Assembly (NCBI GenBank): GCA_902608385.1
Contig: CACLNT010000004.1
Coordinates: 31,165 to 95,164, forward strand
DNA length: 64,000 nucleotides
Direction of reading: 5' to 3'
Source: an uncultured Pelagibacteraceae bacterium
GTDB lineage: Bacteria > Pseudomonadota > Alphaproteobacteria > Pelagibacterales > Pelagibacteraceae
This document shows positions 46,782 through 56,035 of the stretch, piece after piece. Position numbers and translations under genes: made by a program. The notes beneath the pieces are model-generated. The model was not told the DNA's origin. It ran no database searches and was given only the letters and a program-made list of their open reading frames with translations. Within the stretch, counting starts at the first letter, position 1, and each line of letters begins with the position of its first letter.

Positions 46782-49112
46782 ATGAGATTATTAATCATTT
46801 TTATTTTATTCTTAACTTTAAACACTGCCAAAGCTGAAGTTGTTTCACCTACTTATGTACAAACTGTTGCTAGCAATGTTACTATGCCCTCAGGTATCAT
46901 ATTAAGTCCTGATGGAACAAAAATTTTCATGAGTAGTTATGATGGGGATGAAAAAATTTATCAGTTTAATTTAACAACTCCTTTTGACATATCTACATTA
47001 GACACTTCAAGCGAAGTAAGTTTAAATTTAAACGATGGGTCTGATGACTTGATGGATACATATATTCAAGGAATTGTATTTAATAATGATGGTACAAAGA
47101 TTTTTGCAATTGATCAAACTGGTTTAATGAATGTTCATTCTCTATCAACCCCTTATGATATTTCAAATTTCACACAAGATGCAGATGATGGACTAGAATG
47201 GGATGAGGATCAGACTTTATATACTGATGACGATGGTGATTTTGAACCTCATGATATAACTTTTAATAACGATGGAACAAAAATGTATCTTTTTGATTAT
47301 AATGGAGACGAAGTAGTTGTTGAGTATCACTTAAGCACTCCATTTCTTCCAAGTTCTGCATCACTTGGTAATGTTTTAGATTTAAATGATGTTAATGAAA
47401 AATTTCTTCAAGATTTAAGGTTTGATGATGATGGAACTAGAATGTACTTAATCGATTCTGGAACAGGCGATGGTGCTTGGAATTTTTATGTTTATAAACT
47501 ATCTACTGGTTTTGATGTTTCAACAGCAACATATGTTGGGAAACTAGCAAACTTTTTTGATGCAAGTGGTGGTCAAGGAACGCCTTTAGGAATGCACTTT
47601 TCTACAGATGGAATGAAATTGTATCAAGTTACATATAGAGGAGACTCTGCGAATAAGATTCACGAGTATAATCTTAGTTGTCCCTATGGAATTGTAATTT
47701 GTGAGGCAGATTCTATTTCTAATGTTGGTGCACAAGTAGAATTTGCAAAACACGTAATACAACAAAATACATCTACTGTTTTTAAAAGATTTGAATGGTT
47801 AAGACGTAATGAGGGTAAAAATAACCTTAATAATCTAACTGCTTCCATCAAATTAGATAACCCATTGTTAAATTACTGGATTAAAAAACTTCCTACCAAA
47901 ATAGTTTCAGTTAATGGCGCAGTGGAAAATGGTCGGTCTATAACTATTGGTCATGAAAATAAAAATAGTAACAACTTAGATAATTTTACGACTGCCATTA
48001 AATCAGATAACCCGTTGTTAAATTCTTGGATGAATAAACTTCCAGAAAAAATAACTGCACATAGAGCGTCCCTTAAAGAGAAGTCAAGTAAAAATAAAAA
48101 AACTATAAAAACCAAAAATAAGAATTGGGCTTACTGGTCTCATGGCGATATTTCATTTGGCAGAAAAGGTGACACCGCAACCTCTAAACCAAAAGAAATA
48201 AGAGTTTCAGGTTTAATGTTTGGTGCAGATAAAAAGATAAATAATAATAAGTTTGTTGGCGCAGCTATTAGATTTGGTAAAGGTGAAATTGAAAACATAT
48301 CCCCCGGTGGTATTGAATTAGACACAGAGTCATTAACATTAAATTTGTATAGCACTCTTCCAGTAAATAATAATTCTAACCTTAATGCTTTAGTTGGTGT
48401 AAGCTTGTTAAGAATAGATCAACTCCTATCAAATGAAATTACTGGTGAAAGAAACGGTAAACAAGTTTTTACAGCTTTTAATTTAGAATCTAAAGATAGT
48501 TATGGGAATTTTAACATAAGACCTACAGGCAAGTTTGAGTTTGGTGTTACTCAGTTTTCTAAATACACAGATTTTGGAACTTCATCAACTAACAGCCAAG
48601 ACACATACGACTCTCTTACATTTAAAACTGGAAATATTGCAGCAGGTTTTAAATTTGATAATTTAATCGATATCAACGATGGTAGACTTAGCCGAAACGG
48701 AAGTCTTGAATATATTAGAGATTTAACATCAAACATTGATTATAACTTTAAAAATAGCTCAGATAATGTTTTAGTAACTAAGACTGCCGAAACACATTCG
48801 ATACATAATATCAAAGGTAATCTTGGCTTTGAGATATTATATGAAAACGGTTATACATTTGCTTTAAATTATGAAAGATTTCAAGGACTAGATGACAGTA
48901 GTCATCAAGATAGTATATTCTTTAAATTTGGCCATCTACGTGAAGAAGATTCTGAGTTTGCCTTCAATTATAAACCATTACAAAATAATCAAATGGAACT
49001 AAGCTATGTTAAAGATGTTAATGGTTTTGATGTTAAAGTTATTTCAAATTACAGTTTAATGAACGAAATACCTGACTATGGAGCAAACATAGAAGTTTCA
49101 AGCACATTCTAG
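46782..49112 (+). CDS. Exported beta-propeller-like repeat protein with C-terminal autotransporter-like barrel region
   Basis: Signal peptide; about five repeats of SPDGTKIFMSSYDG.../NNDGTKMYLFDYNGD... (about 55 aa); linker repeats; C-terminal region ending in aromatic F. Confidence 0.72.
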   Translation: MRLLIIFILFLTLNTAKAEVVSPTYVQTVASNVTMPSGIILSPDGTKIFMSSYDGDEKIYQFNLTTPFDISTLDTSSEVSLNLNDGSDDLMDTYIQGIVFNNDGTKIFAIDQTGLMNVHSLSTPYDISNFTQDADDGLEWDEDQTLYTDDDGDFEPHDITFNNDGTKMYLFDYNGDEVVVEYHLSTPFLPSSASLGNVLDLNDVNEKFLQDLRFDDDGTRMYLIDSGTGDGAWNFYVYKLSTGFDVSTATYVGKLANFFDASGGQGTPLGMHFSTDGMKLYQVTYRGDSANKIHEYNLSCPYGIVICEADSISNVGAQVEFAKHVIQQNTSTVFKRFEWLRRNEGKNNLNNLTASIKLDNPLLNYWIKKLPTKIVSVNGAVENGRSITIGHENKNSNNLDNFTTAIKSDNPLLNSWMNKLPEKITAHRASLKEKSSKNKKTIKTKNKNWAYWSHGDISFGRKGDTATSKPKEIRVSGLMFGADKKINNNKFVGAAIRFGKGEIENISPGGIELDTESLTLNLYSTLPVNNNSNLNALVGVSLLRIDQLLSNEITGERNGKQVFTAFNLESKDSYGNFNIRPTGKFEFGVTQFSKYTDFGTSSTNSQDTYDSLTFKTGNIAAGFKFDNLIDINDGRLSRNGSLEYIRDLTSNIDYNFKNSSDNVLVTKTAETHSIHNIKGNLGFEILYENGYTFALNYERFQGLDDSSHQDSIFFKFGHLREEDSEFAFNYKPLQNNQMELSYVKDVNGFDVKVISNYSLMNEIPDYGANIEVSSTF

Positions 49113-49130
49113 TATACTCTCATTAAAAAA

Positions 49131-49859
49131 ATGAGAATATTAGTTCTACAACATATTAAAATAGAAGATCCTGGTTTTATAAAAGATTTAATGATCAAGG
49201 ATGGAGCTGAGCTAACAACAATAGAATTAGACGAAGGTGAAAAAATTCCAACTGATCTTTCAAAATTTGATGCCATGTTTTCTATGGGGGGTCCTATGGA
49301 TACTTGGATGGAAAAAGAACATCCATGGTTAGTTGATGAAAAAAAAGCAATAAAAGAATTTGTTGTTGATTTAAAAAAACCTTATTTAGGTTTTTGTCTT
49401 GGCTGCCAACTTTTGGGAGAAGTTGTTGGTGGAAAAGTTGTTAAATCAAGCAATCCAGAAATAGGAATGTTAAATATTAACTTTTCTCAAAACAAAAACA
49501 ATGATCCTTTATTTTCAAAATTTCCTGAAAAGATTACTTCTTTGCAGTGGCATTCATATGAAGTTCAAGGTTTAGAAGACAATAATGATGTAACTCTTTT
49601 AGCATCTTCTCCAGAAACCAAATATCAGATTTTTAAATACCAAAATCATGCTTATGGAATTCAATTTCATATAGAAGTTAAAGATACGACTGTAAATGAG
49701 TGGGGATGTGTTCCAGAATATAAGTCAGCTTTGGAAAAAGAATTAGGTCCGGATGCACTTCAAAAATTTGACAGTGAAGCAAAAGCAAACATGGAAAACA
49801 TGAACAATTATTCTAAAATTTTGTATTCAAAGTTTAAGAGTGATATTCTTAAAATATAA
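49131..49859 (+). CDS. Class I glutamine amidotransferase-like protein
   Basis: SMGGPMDTW, YLGFCLGCQLLGEVVGG, GIQFHIEV. Confidence 0.87.
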   Translation: MRILVLQHIKIEDPGFIKDLMIKDGAELTTIELDEGEKIPTDLSKFDAMFSMGGPMDTWMEKEHPWLVDEKKAIKEFVVDLKKPYLGFCLGCQLLGEVVGGKVVKSSNPEIGMLNINFSQNKNNDPLFSKFPEKITSLQWHSYEVQGLEDNNDVTLLASSPETKYQIFKYQNHAYGIQFHIEVKDTTVNEWGCVPEYKSALEKELGPDALQKFDSEAKANMENMNNYSKILYSKFKSDILKI

Positions 49860-49870
49860 TAGGAGGTAAA

Positions 49871-50263
49871 ATGCCAATATTTAAACCAATTCCTGAAAAC
49901 GAAGCCAAAGGAAAAGTTAAAGAAATATATGACGAAATAAAAAGCACGAGACAAATTACAGAAGTTCCAAACTTTTGGAAAAATCTTGCAAACAACCCTG
50001 AAACATTGGAAAGAACTTGGACTTCATTAAAACAAGTAATGAAAAAAGGTGCTCTTGATCCAGTGATTAAAGAGTTAATATATGTAGCGGTTTCTATAAC
50101 GAATGGTTGTGAGTATTGTATAAAATCTCATAGCTTAGCTGCTAAAAAAAAAGGTGCTACTGATGAGATGTTAAACGAAATGATTGCAGTTGTTGGAATG
50201 GCTAATGAAACAAATAGATTGGTTGAAGGTTATCAAGTAGAAATTGACGAGAATTTTAAATAA
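49871..50263 (+). CDS. Carboxymuconolactone decarboxylase/AhpD-like protein
   Basis: ELIYVAVSITNGCEYCIKSHSLAAKKKGA (CxxC...H). Confidence 0.88.
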   Translation: MPIFKPIPENEAKGKVKEIYDEIKSTRQITEVPNFWKNLANNPETLERTWTSLKQVMKKGALDPVIKELIYVAVSITNGCEYCIKSHSLAAKKKGATDEMLNEMIAVVGMANETNRLVEGYQVEIDENFK

Positions 50264-51178
50264 TTAATCTATTGGATAATTCCAAGCATCACCTCCAATA
50301 ATTTTTGATATTGCTGAGAAATCTTTAGCACCATTACCTTCTTCACAAAATTTATTATAAATTTCTAAAGCCATAGTACCAAGAGGAGTGGAAGCTTTAA
50401 CTTGTTTTGCGCACTCATTAGCTAACTTTAAATCTTTATTCATCATACCTGCAGAAAATCCTGCTCGATAACTATTATTAGATGGAGTGCCTTCAATTAA
50501 ACCAGGTAAAGGTGGATAGACAGATATAGGCCAACTATTACCAGATGCATTTTTCATTATTTCGTGAACTTTTTTAATATCGATATTTAATCTTTTTGCT
50601 AACATTAAAGATTCAGAGGCTGCAATCATTGTAATGCCTAAAGACATATTATTACAAATTTTTGCTCCATTGCCACTTCCAAGCTCTCCAGCATGAAAAA
50701 TATTTTTTCCCATAATTTTTAATAAAGGTAGCGCAAGATTAAAAGCTTCTTTCGTTCCACCTGCCATAATATTTAAATTTGCTTTTTGCGCACCCATGAC
50801 ACCACCACTTACTGGGGCATCAATCATTTTAATTCCTTTTTCTGTAGCTTTTTTTCCTATTTCAATTGAAGTTTGAATATCAATTGTAGAGCAATCAATA
50901 AGAAGGCAATTTTTTGATACTTTATTAATTATGCCTTTGTCTCCTAAATAAACTTCTTTTGAGTTTTTACCTTCAGGCAACATTGTTATTACAGTAGTTA
51001 CTTCTTTTGTAATTAAAGCATCTAAGTTTTTTACAACATCAAGTTTTTTTTCTTCTGCTTTTTTGACCATTTTTTTTGAAACATCAAAAACTTTGACTTT
51101 TTTTCCTGCTTTCATTAAATTTTCGGCCATTGGACTTCCCATATTACCAACGCCAATGAACGCTACTTGTTCAGTCAT
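50264..51178 (-). CDS. 3-hydroxyisobutyrate dehydrogenase family protein
   Basis: AFIGVGNMGSPMAENLMKAGKKV, DAPVSGGVMGAQKANLNIMAGG, GNGAKICNNMSLG. Confidence 0.9.
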   Translation of the reverse strand: MTEQVAFIGVGNMGSPMAENLMKAGKKVKVFDVSKKMVKKAEEKKLDVVKNLDALITKEVTTVITMLPEGKNSKEVYLGDKGIINKVSKNCLLIDCSTIDIQTSIEIGKKATEKGIKMIDAPVSGGVMGAQKANLNIMAGGTKEAFNLALPLLKIMGKNIFHAGELGSGNGAKICNNMSLGITMIAASESLMLAKRLNIDIKKVHEIMKNASGNSWPISVYPPLPGLIEGTPSNNSYRAGFSAGMMNKDLKLANECAKQVKASTPLGTMALEIYNKFCEEGNGAKDFSAISKIIGGDAWNYPID

Positions 51179-51199
51179 ATTTCTCTCCTTTTGTTAAAT

Positions 51200-51535
51200 T
51201 TAATTTACTTTACCTAGTAAATTTACAATTAAGACCCCAGCTATAATTAAAGTAATTCCAATCAAACCATACAGATTGGGCATTTGGTTATATTTAATAA
51301 TTCCAAATATTAGTATTGATGCAACTGTAACTGCGCTGTAAGTGGCATAAGCAAAACCAACTGGTATTGCTGACATTCCTTTTGCAAGTGAAAACATAGT
51401 TACACACATTAAAAGTAAACAAGCAATGCTTGGTGCTAATTTTGAAAATCCTTCAGACATTTTTGCAAGACTATTTGCAATTATTCCACATGATATAGCA
51501 ACAAATAAAAAAATATACCCAGTGAGTGGTTTCAT
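51200..51535 (-). CDS. Small multidrug resistance (SMR/EmrE-like) protein
   Basis: 111 aa, four hydrophobic segments, IPVGFAYATYSAVTV. Confidence 0.88.
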   Translation of the reverse strand: MKPLTGYIFLFVAISCGIIANSLAKMSEGFSKLAPSIACLLLMCVTMFSLAKGMSAIPVGFAYATYSAVTVASILIFGIIKYNQMPNLYGLIGITLIIAGVLIVNLLGKVN

Positions 51536-51536
51536 A

Positions 51537-51872
51537 TTAGCTAGTTTTTCCTAACAAGTTTACAATTAAGACACCAGCTATAATTAGCGCGAGTCCTATT
51601 ATTGTATAAAGATCAGGCATTTGTTTGAACTTATACATACCAACAATTGTGGTTGCCACAATACATAATCCTGCAAAAGAAGCGTAAGTTATTCCTACAG
51701 GAATTGTTTTCATGACGAGCGATAAGGTAAACATGCATCCAACAATGGTTATAGCTGTAATAATACTTGGTATTAATAATGTAAAACCTTGAGCACCTTT
51801 AGCAAAACCATTTGATGCAGTTCCTAATACAACTGCAATAATTAAAATTATGTAAGCTGTGATATTACCCAT
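51537..51872 (-). CDS. Small multidrug resistance (SMR/EmrE-like) protein, paralog
   Basis: 111 aa, IPVGITYASFAGLCIV; same C-term IIAGVLIVNLLGK as neighbour. Confidence 0.88.
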   Translation of the reverse strand: MGNITAYIILIIAVVLGTASNGFAKGAQGFTLLIPSIITAITIVGCMFTLSLVMKTIPVGITYASFAGLCIVATTIVGMYKFKQMPDLYTIIGLALIIAGVLIVNLLGKTS

Positions 51873-51878
51873 TATTTT

Positions 51879-52268
51879 TCATTTACCTACTAAACATCTA
51901 GCTGTGATTTTATTTCCATCTAAATCACGAACATACCCATAATAATTTCCATCAGATCTTGGTCCTGGGTCACCTTCATTAACAGCTCCATTTTCTAGTG
52001 CAGTTGCATGAAATTTGTCGACAGCCTCTTTTGTTTTAGCTGATAGAGCAACCATTGTACCGTTGCCTACAGTAGCAGTTTCTTTATTATGAGGTTTTGT
52101 AATATAAAATTTAACTCCATCATCTTCACTTGAATGACCGTAACCGATATATCTTTCTGTAACAGTAACTCTTTTCATTCCAAGATGAGCCAAGACGGCA
52201 TCGTAAAACTTGCTTGATTTTTCAAGTTCATTAGTCCCTACCATAACAAAACCAATTACTTTATTCAT
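51879..52268 (-). CDS. Glyoxalase/VOC family protein
   Basis: VGTNELEKSSKFYDAVLAHLGMKRV, YYGYVRDLDGNKI. Confidence 0.87.
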   Translation of the reverse strand: MNKVIGFVMVGTNELEKSSKFYDAVLAHLGMKRVTVTERYIGYGHSSEDDGVKFYITKPHNKETATVGNGTMVALSAKTKEAVDKFHATALENGAVNEGDPGPRSDGNYYGYVRDLDGNKITARCLVGK

Positions 52269-52588
52269 TACTTAGGCAACTTTGTTGCTCCAGTTTCCAT
52301 ATAAGCAACTTTTCCATCTTTAAATTTGTAATAAGTCATAACAGCCTCTTTATTACCATCGTTATAGGTCACATAAGCATGTTCAAATCCAACTTCATCA
52401 TTTTCAAAAAGAACTCTAACCTTTTCTTTTTTGACATCTTTCATACCTAGCCATTTTAAAATATCTTGTTTGCCTAATATATTTCCAGATGAATGCATTA
52501 AAAATTGATAATCGTCATGTATCATTTCTTCACCAGCAGCTACATCTCCTTCGTTTACTATTTTTGTCATTTTTTCAATTATTGACAT
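52268..52588 (-). CDS. NTF2/SnoaL-like small protein
   Basis: NTF2-like length/pattern; paralog of next gene. Confidence 0.7.
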   Translation of the reverse strand: MSIIEKMTKIVNEGDVAAGEEMIHDDYQFLMHSSGNILGKQDILKWLGMKDVKKEKVRVLFENDEVGFEHAYVTYNDGNKEAVMTYYKFKDGKVAYMETGATKLPK

Positions 52589-52602
52589 ATTTTATCCTTT
52601 CT

Positions 52603-52929
52603 TTATTTTTTTGTTATATTCGTAGCGCCCGTTTCAGATCGAATTATTTTGCCATCCTTTATATTATAGACTGCAAGGACTGCTTGTCTTGAACCATCTG
52701 TAAAAGAAACAAAAAAATGAGCCACTCCTATTTCGTCATTTTCATAGATGATACGAGAATTTTCTGTTTTTGGAGCATCAGGACTAATTAGCCATTTGCT
52801 TAATTCATCTCTTGGAATTTCTTCTCCGGTTGAGTGTTTTACCCAAACATAATCTTCGCTGACTACTTCGTTGTATGCTTGTATGTCTTGATTATTTTGA
52901 GCATCGAAAAGTTTTTGTATAACAGACAT
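52603..52929 (-). CDS. NTF2/SnoaL-like small protein
   Basis: Shares FENDEVG/YENDEIG, DGKV/DGKI, ETGAT with neighbour. Confidence 0.7.
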   Translation of the reverse strand: MSVIQKLFDAQNNQDIQAYNEVVSEDYVWVKHSTGEEIPRDELSKWLISPDAPKTENSRIIYENDEIGVAHFFVSFTDGSRQAVLAVYNIKDGKIIRSETGATNITKK

Positions 52930-52933
52930 ATTT

Positions 52934-53227
52934 TTATGCTCCTTTTACTATTATAAAATTTCCAACAGAATTATCTAAACGTATTTGTCTTACTGGTTTA
53001 TATTCTTCAGAGCTATACCATTCCAAAGCTTTTTCGTAAGAAGGGAATTTAATAACCACTGTTCTAGGATATTTCCATTCTCCTTCGAAGCACTGATACT
53101 CTCCACCTCTTACTAAATATTCTCCACCAAATTTAGTAACAATGTCAGTAACTTTTGCTAAATATTCCTTATAGTCCTCTGGATTTGTTACCTCAATTTG
53201 AGTTATGGCGTATCCTGTCATTTTCAT
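52934..53227 (-). CDS. DUF1330-like protein
   Basis: GYAITQIEVTNPEDYKEYLAKVTDIVTKFGGEYLVRGG...RTVVIKFPSYEKALEWYSSEEYKPVRQIR. Confidence 0.87.
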   Translation of the reverse strand: MKMTGYAITQIEVTNPEDYKEYLAKVTDIVTKFGGEYLVRGGEYQCFEGEWKYPRTVVIKFPSYEKALEWYSSEEYKPVRQIRLDNSVGNFIIVKGA

Positions 53228-53233
53228 TAATCC

Positions 53234-53530
53234 TTAAAGATTAACTTTGCTCATTTCCCACATTTGAACGCTTTCGATACATTCATCGAAAATAGGTTTT
53301 GCAATTGGGTTTTGACCAGTAACAAATTGCTTCATATTTTCTTCATTATGAACTGAGACTTTAAACATAACATAACTTTTGTCTGGTGCTACTGCTGGAA
53401 CTGTTTTTTCAACATGAGCAATAGTTTTTCTTACTCCCATTCCTTCATCTGATTGCATAAATCCCATGAATTTTTCAAATTTTCCTTCACCAGATTTAAA
53501 TTTTGCTATTGCAAGCATTTCTTTTTCCAT
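53234..53530 (-). CDS. Small conserved-looking protein, function unknown
   Basis: 98 aa ORF in operon-like array with good start/stop spacing. Confidence 0.6.
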   Translation of the reverse strand: MEKEMLAIAKFKSGEGKFEKFMGFMQSDEGMGVRKTIAHVEKTVPAVAPDKSYVMFKVSVHNEENMKQFVTGQNPIAKPIFDECIESVQMWEMSKVNL

Positions 53531-53532
53531 AA

Positions 53533-54426
53533 TTAATCCTTTCCTTTAAATGTATTAATATATTCTTTTAAACTTTCTTTTCCAAAATATTTATGAATTT
53601 TTTTTGATAAATTCATATTTGTTAAAGCTGAAGCATATCTCTCGCCAGGTCTTTTTGGTAATAATTTAATCTTACTACTGAACATTTTTGCAACTTGAAG
53701 TATAGAATACCTATTTTTATGAGAAATACTGTGATGTCTGCACTTATTCTTTTTCCATGACAAGTAACATACTTTAACCGTATCATCTATATGAGTAAAT
53801 CTTCTTGTTTGATTTCCTGGTCTTACAACTGGCATAGGTTTTTTATTTTTATAACATTTTTCAAAAATTCCTATTACTGTCGCCATTGATCCTTTTGATA
53901 TTTGATTAGGTCCATATACATTGTAAAAGTAGACCACTTCGTATTTAAAGTTAAACCATTTTTTTAAATTTTCTAGTAACTCTAAATTTTTCGCCTTAGT
54001 AAATGCATAAGGTGAAAGATTTTTATCATCCCCTTTATTTCCTAAGGAAGCTGAAGTTGCAGAATAGATAAGTTTTATTTTATTTTTTAAACAATAACTA
54101 AATACAGCATTAGTTCCTATAGAATTTGAATTAATACACTCGTTCATTTTTAAAAAACTTTGATAAATTCTTGCAAATTCACCAAAATGAAACAATGAAT
54201 GAATTTTTTTTGGATTTTTTAAAACTGAAGAAATATTTTTTGTATCAGATTTTATGTATTTAACTCTACTACTTTTGATATGATTTTTTTTACTTCCAGA
54301 ACTATAATTATCGATTGATATAATTTTTTTGTTTGTTTTTTTTAATAATAATTTTATTAAATTTGAACCAACAAAACCAGCACCTCCAGTTATAACAATG
54401 TACATATTATTATTTGTTTTTATCAA
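53533..54426 (-). CDS. NAD-dependent epimerase (UDP-glucose 4-epimerase-like); start may be ATG at 54405
   Basis: VITGGAGFVGSNLIKLL, YAFTK (YxxxK), YNVYGPNQ. Confidence 0.88.
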   Translation of the reverse strand: MIKTNNNMYIVITGGAGFVGSNLIKLLLKKTNKKIISIDNYSSGSKKNHIKSSRVKYIKSDTKNISSVLKNPKKIHSLFHFGEFARIYQSFLKMNECINSNSIGTNAVFSYCLKNKIKLIYSATSASLGNKGDDKNLSPYAFTKAKNLELLENLKKWFNFKYEVVYFYNVYGPNQISKGSMATVIGIFEKCYKNKKPMPVVRPGNQTRRFTHIDDTVKVCYLSWKKNKCRHHSISHKNRYSILQVAKMFSSKIKLLPKRPGERYASALTNMNLSKKIHKYFGKESLKEYINTFKGKD

Positions 54427-55424
54427 ATCCAGTTTGGAAAAGGTAATCCTTTTTCTTGAAGAAATGATTTATTAAACAACTTACTATTGTATCTATCAGA
54501 TTTGTCACAAAGAATTGTAACAATTGTATGACCAGGTCCAAGTTCTTTTCCTAATCTTATAGCTCCTGCGATATTAATTCCACAACTTGTACCTAAGCTT
54601 AAACCTTCATTTTGAATTAAATCATATATAATTGGCAAAGATTCTTTGTCATCTATTGAAAAAGCTCCATCAATTTTTGCAGTTGCAAAATTTTTAGTAA
54701 TTCTGCTAGATCCAATTCCTTCAGTGATTGATCCACCCTCACTTTTTAATTCTCCATTAACAATATAATTGTATAAAGCTGACCCTTTAGGATCAGATAA
54801 ATAAATTTTAATATCTTTATTTTTTTCTTTCAAAGCATTACTGACGCCAGCTATTGTTCCTCCTGTACCAGATGAACAAACAAATCCATCAACTTTGCCA
54901 TCTGTTTGGCTCCATATTTCAGGTCCAGTATTTTCGTAATGACCTTTAGAATTTGCAACATTGTCAAATTGATTTGCCCAAACTACACCATTATTATTAT
55001 TTGGTTTTAATTCTTCTGAGAGCCTTCCAGCAACTTTAACAAAATTAGCATCATCTTTATAGGGTTTTGGTGGTACCAATCTAAGTTCCGCACCAATATT
55101 TCTTAAAGTATCTTTTTTTTCTTGAGTTTGATTATCATTCATTACTATTATTGTTTTATAACCTAGGGAATTTCCTAAGAGGCAAAGTCCTATTCCAGTG
55201 TTTCCAGCTGTTCCTTCAACAATAGTTCCACCTTTTGAAATAAGTTTTTTTTCTTCCGCATCTTTAATTAATGCCAATGCTGCTCGATCTTTTACAGATC
55301 CACCTGGATTTAAATATTCAGCTTTACCGTAAACATTACAACCAGTTATCTCTGAAGCTGCTTTGAGTTTTATTAACGGAGTGTTGCCAATACCTTGAAT
55401 AAAACTATTTTGTAAATTTTTCAT
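54423..55424 (-). CDS. cysK: Cysteine synthase family PLP enzyme
   Basis: GNTPLIKLKAAS, NPGGSVKDRAAL, SSGTGGTIAGV. Confidence 0.87.
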   Translation of the reverse strand: MKNLQNSFIQGIGNTPLIKLKAASEITGCNVYGKAEYLNPGGSVKDRAALALIKDAEEKKLISKGGTIVEGTAGNTGIGLCLLGNSLGYKTIIVMNDNQTQEKKDTLRNIGAELRLVPPKPYKDDANFVKVAGRLSEELKPNNNNGVVWANQFDNVANSKGHYENTGPEIWSQTDGKVDGFVCSSGTGGTIAGVSNALKEKNKDIKIYLSDPKGSALYNYIVNGELKSEGGSITEGIGSSRITKNFATAKIDGAFSIDDKESLPIIYDLIQNEGLSLGTSCGINIAGAIRLGKELGPGHTIVTILCDKSDRYNSKLFNKSFLQEKGLPFPNWI

Positions 55425-55429
55425 TTTTA

Positions 55430-55996
55430 TTAATCACTACTAGAAGCGATACCGTATGGCTTAAATTCTTCTGTGGTAGTTCCAACATTTTTAGCAGGTA
55501 TGCCAACCATTACTGCATTTTCAGGAACATCTTTAGTAACAACTGCATTTGCTCCTATCTTTGCATTTTTACCAACTACAATGGGACCTAGTACTTGAGC
55601 ACCAGAACCAACCACAACATTATCTTTTAATGTTGGATGTCTTTTAACATTTCTTTGATTGTCAGAATCAATGCTTGGAGAAATACCACCTAATGTGACC
55701 ATATGATAAATAGTTACATTATCACAAATTTCAGAAGTTTCTCCAATAACAACTCCCATGCCATGATCAATAAATAAATTTTTTCCAATTTTTGCTTTAG
55801 GATGTATTTCTATTCCCGTCAAAAATCTTGAAAACTGAGATATAATTCTTGCAATAAGATCAAACTTTGCAACACAAAAAAAATTTGCAATTTGGTGAAA
55901 AAAAACTGCTTTAACACCTGGGTAAGTCAAAATTACACTTAATTTTGACTTTGCTGCAGGATCACGATCAATAATTGACTGTAAAAAATCATTCAT
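55430..55996 (-). CDS. cysE: Serine O-acetyltransferase
   Basis: Hexapeptide repeats, [41 protein letters not shown]. Confidence 0.92.
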   Translation of the reverse strand: MNDFLQSIIDRDPAAKSKLSVILTYPGVKAVFFHQIANFFCVAKFDLIARIISQFSRFLTGIEIHPKAKIGKNLFIDHGMGVVIGETSEICDNVTIYHMVTLGGISPSIDSDNQRNVKRHPTLKDNVVVGSGAQVLGPIVVGKNAKIGANAVVTKDVPENAVMVGIPAKNVGTTTEEFKPYGIASSSD

Positions 55997-56035
55997 TATG
56001 AAGTTTTATATAAGTATTATTTTTAAAATTAAAAG

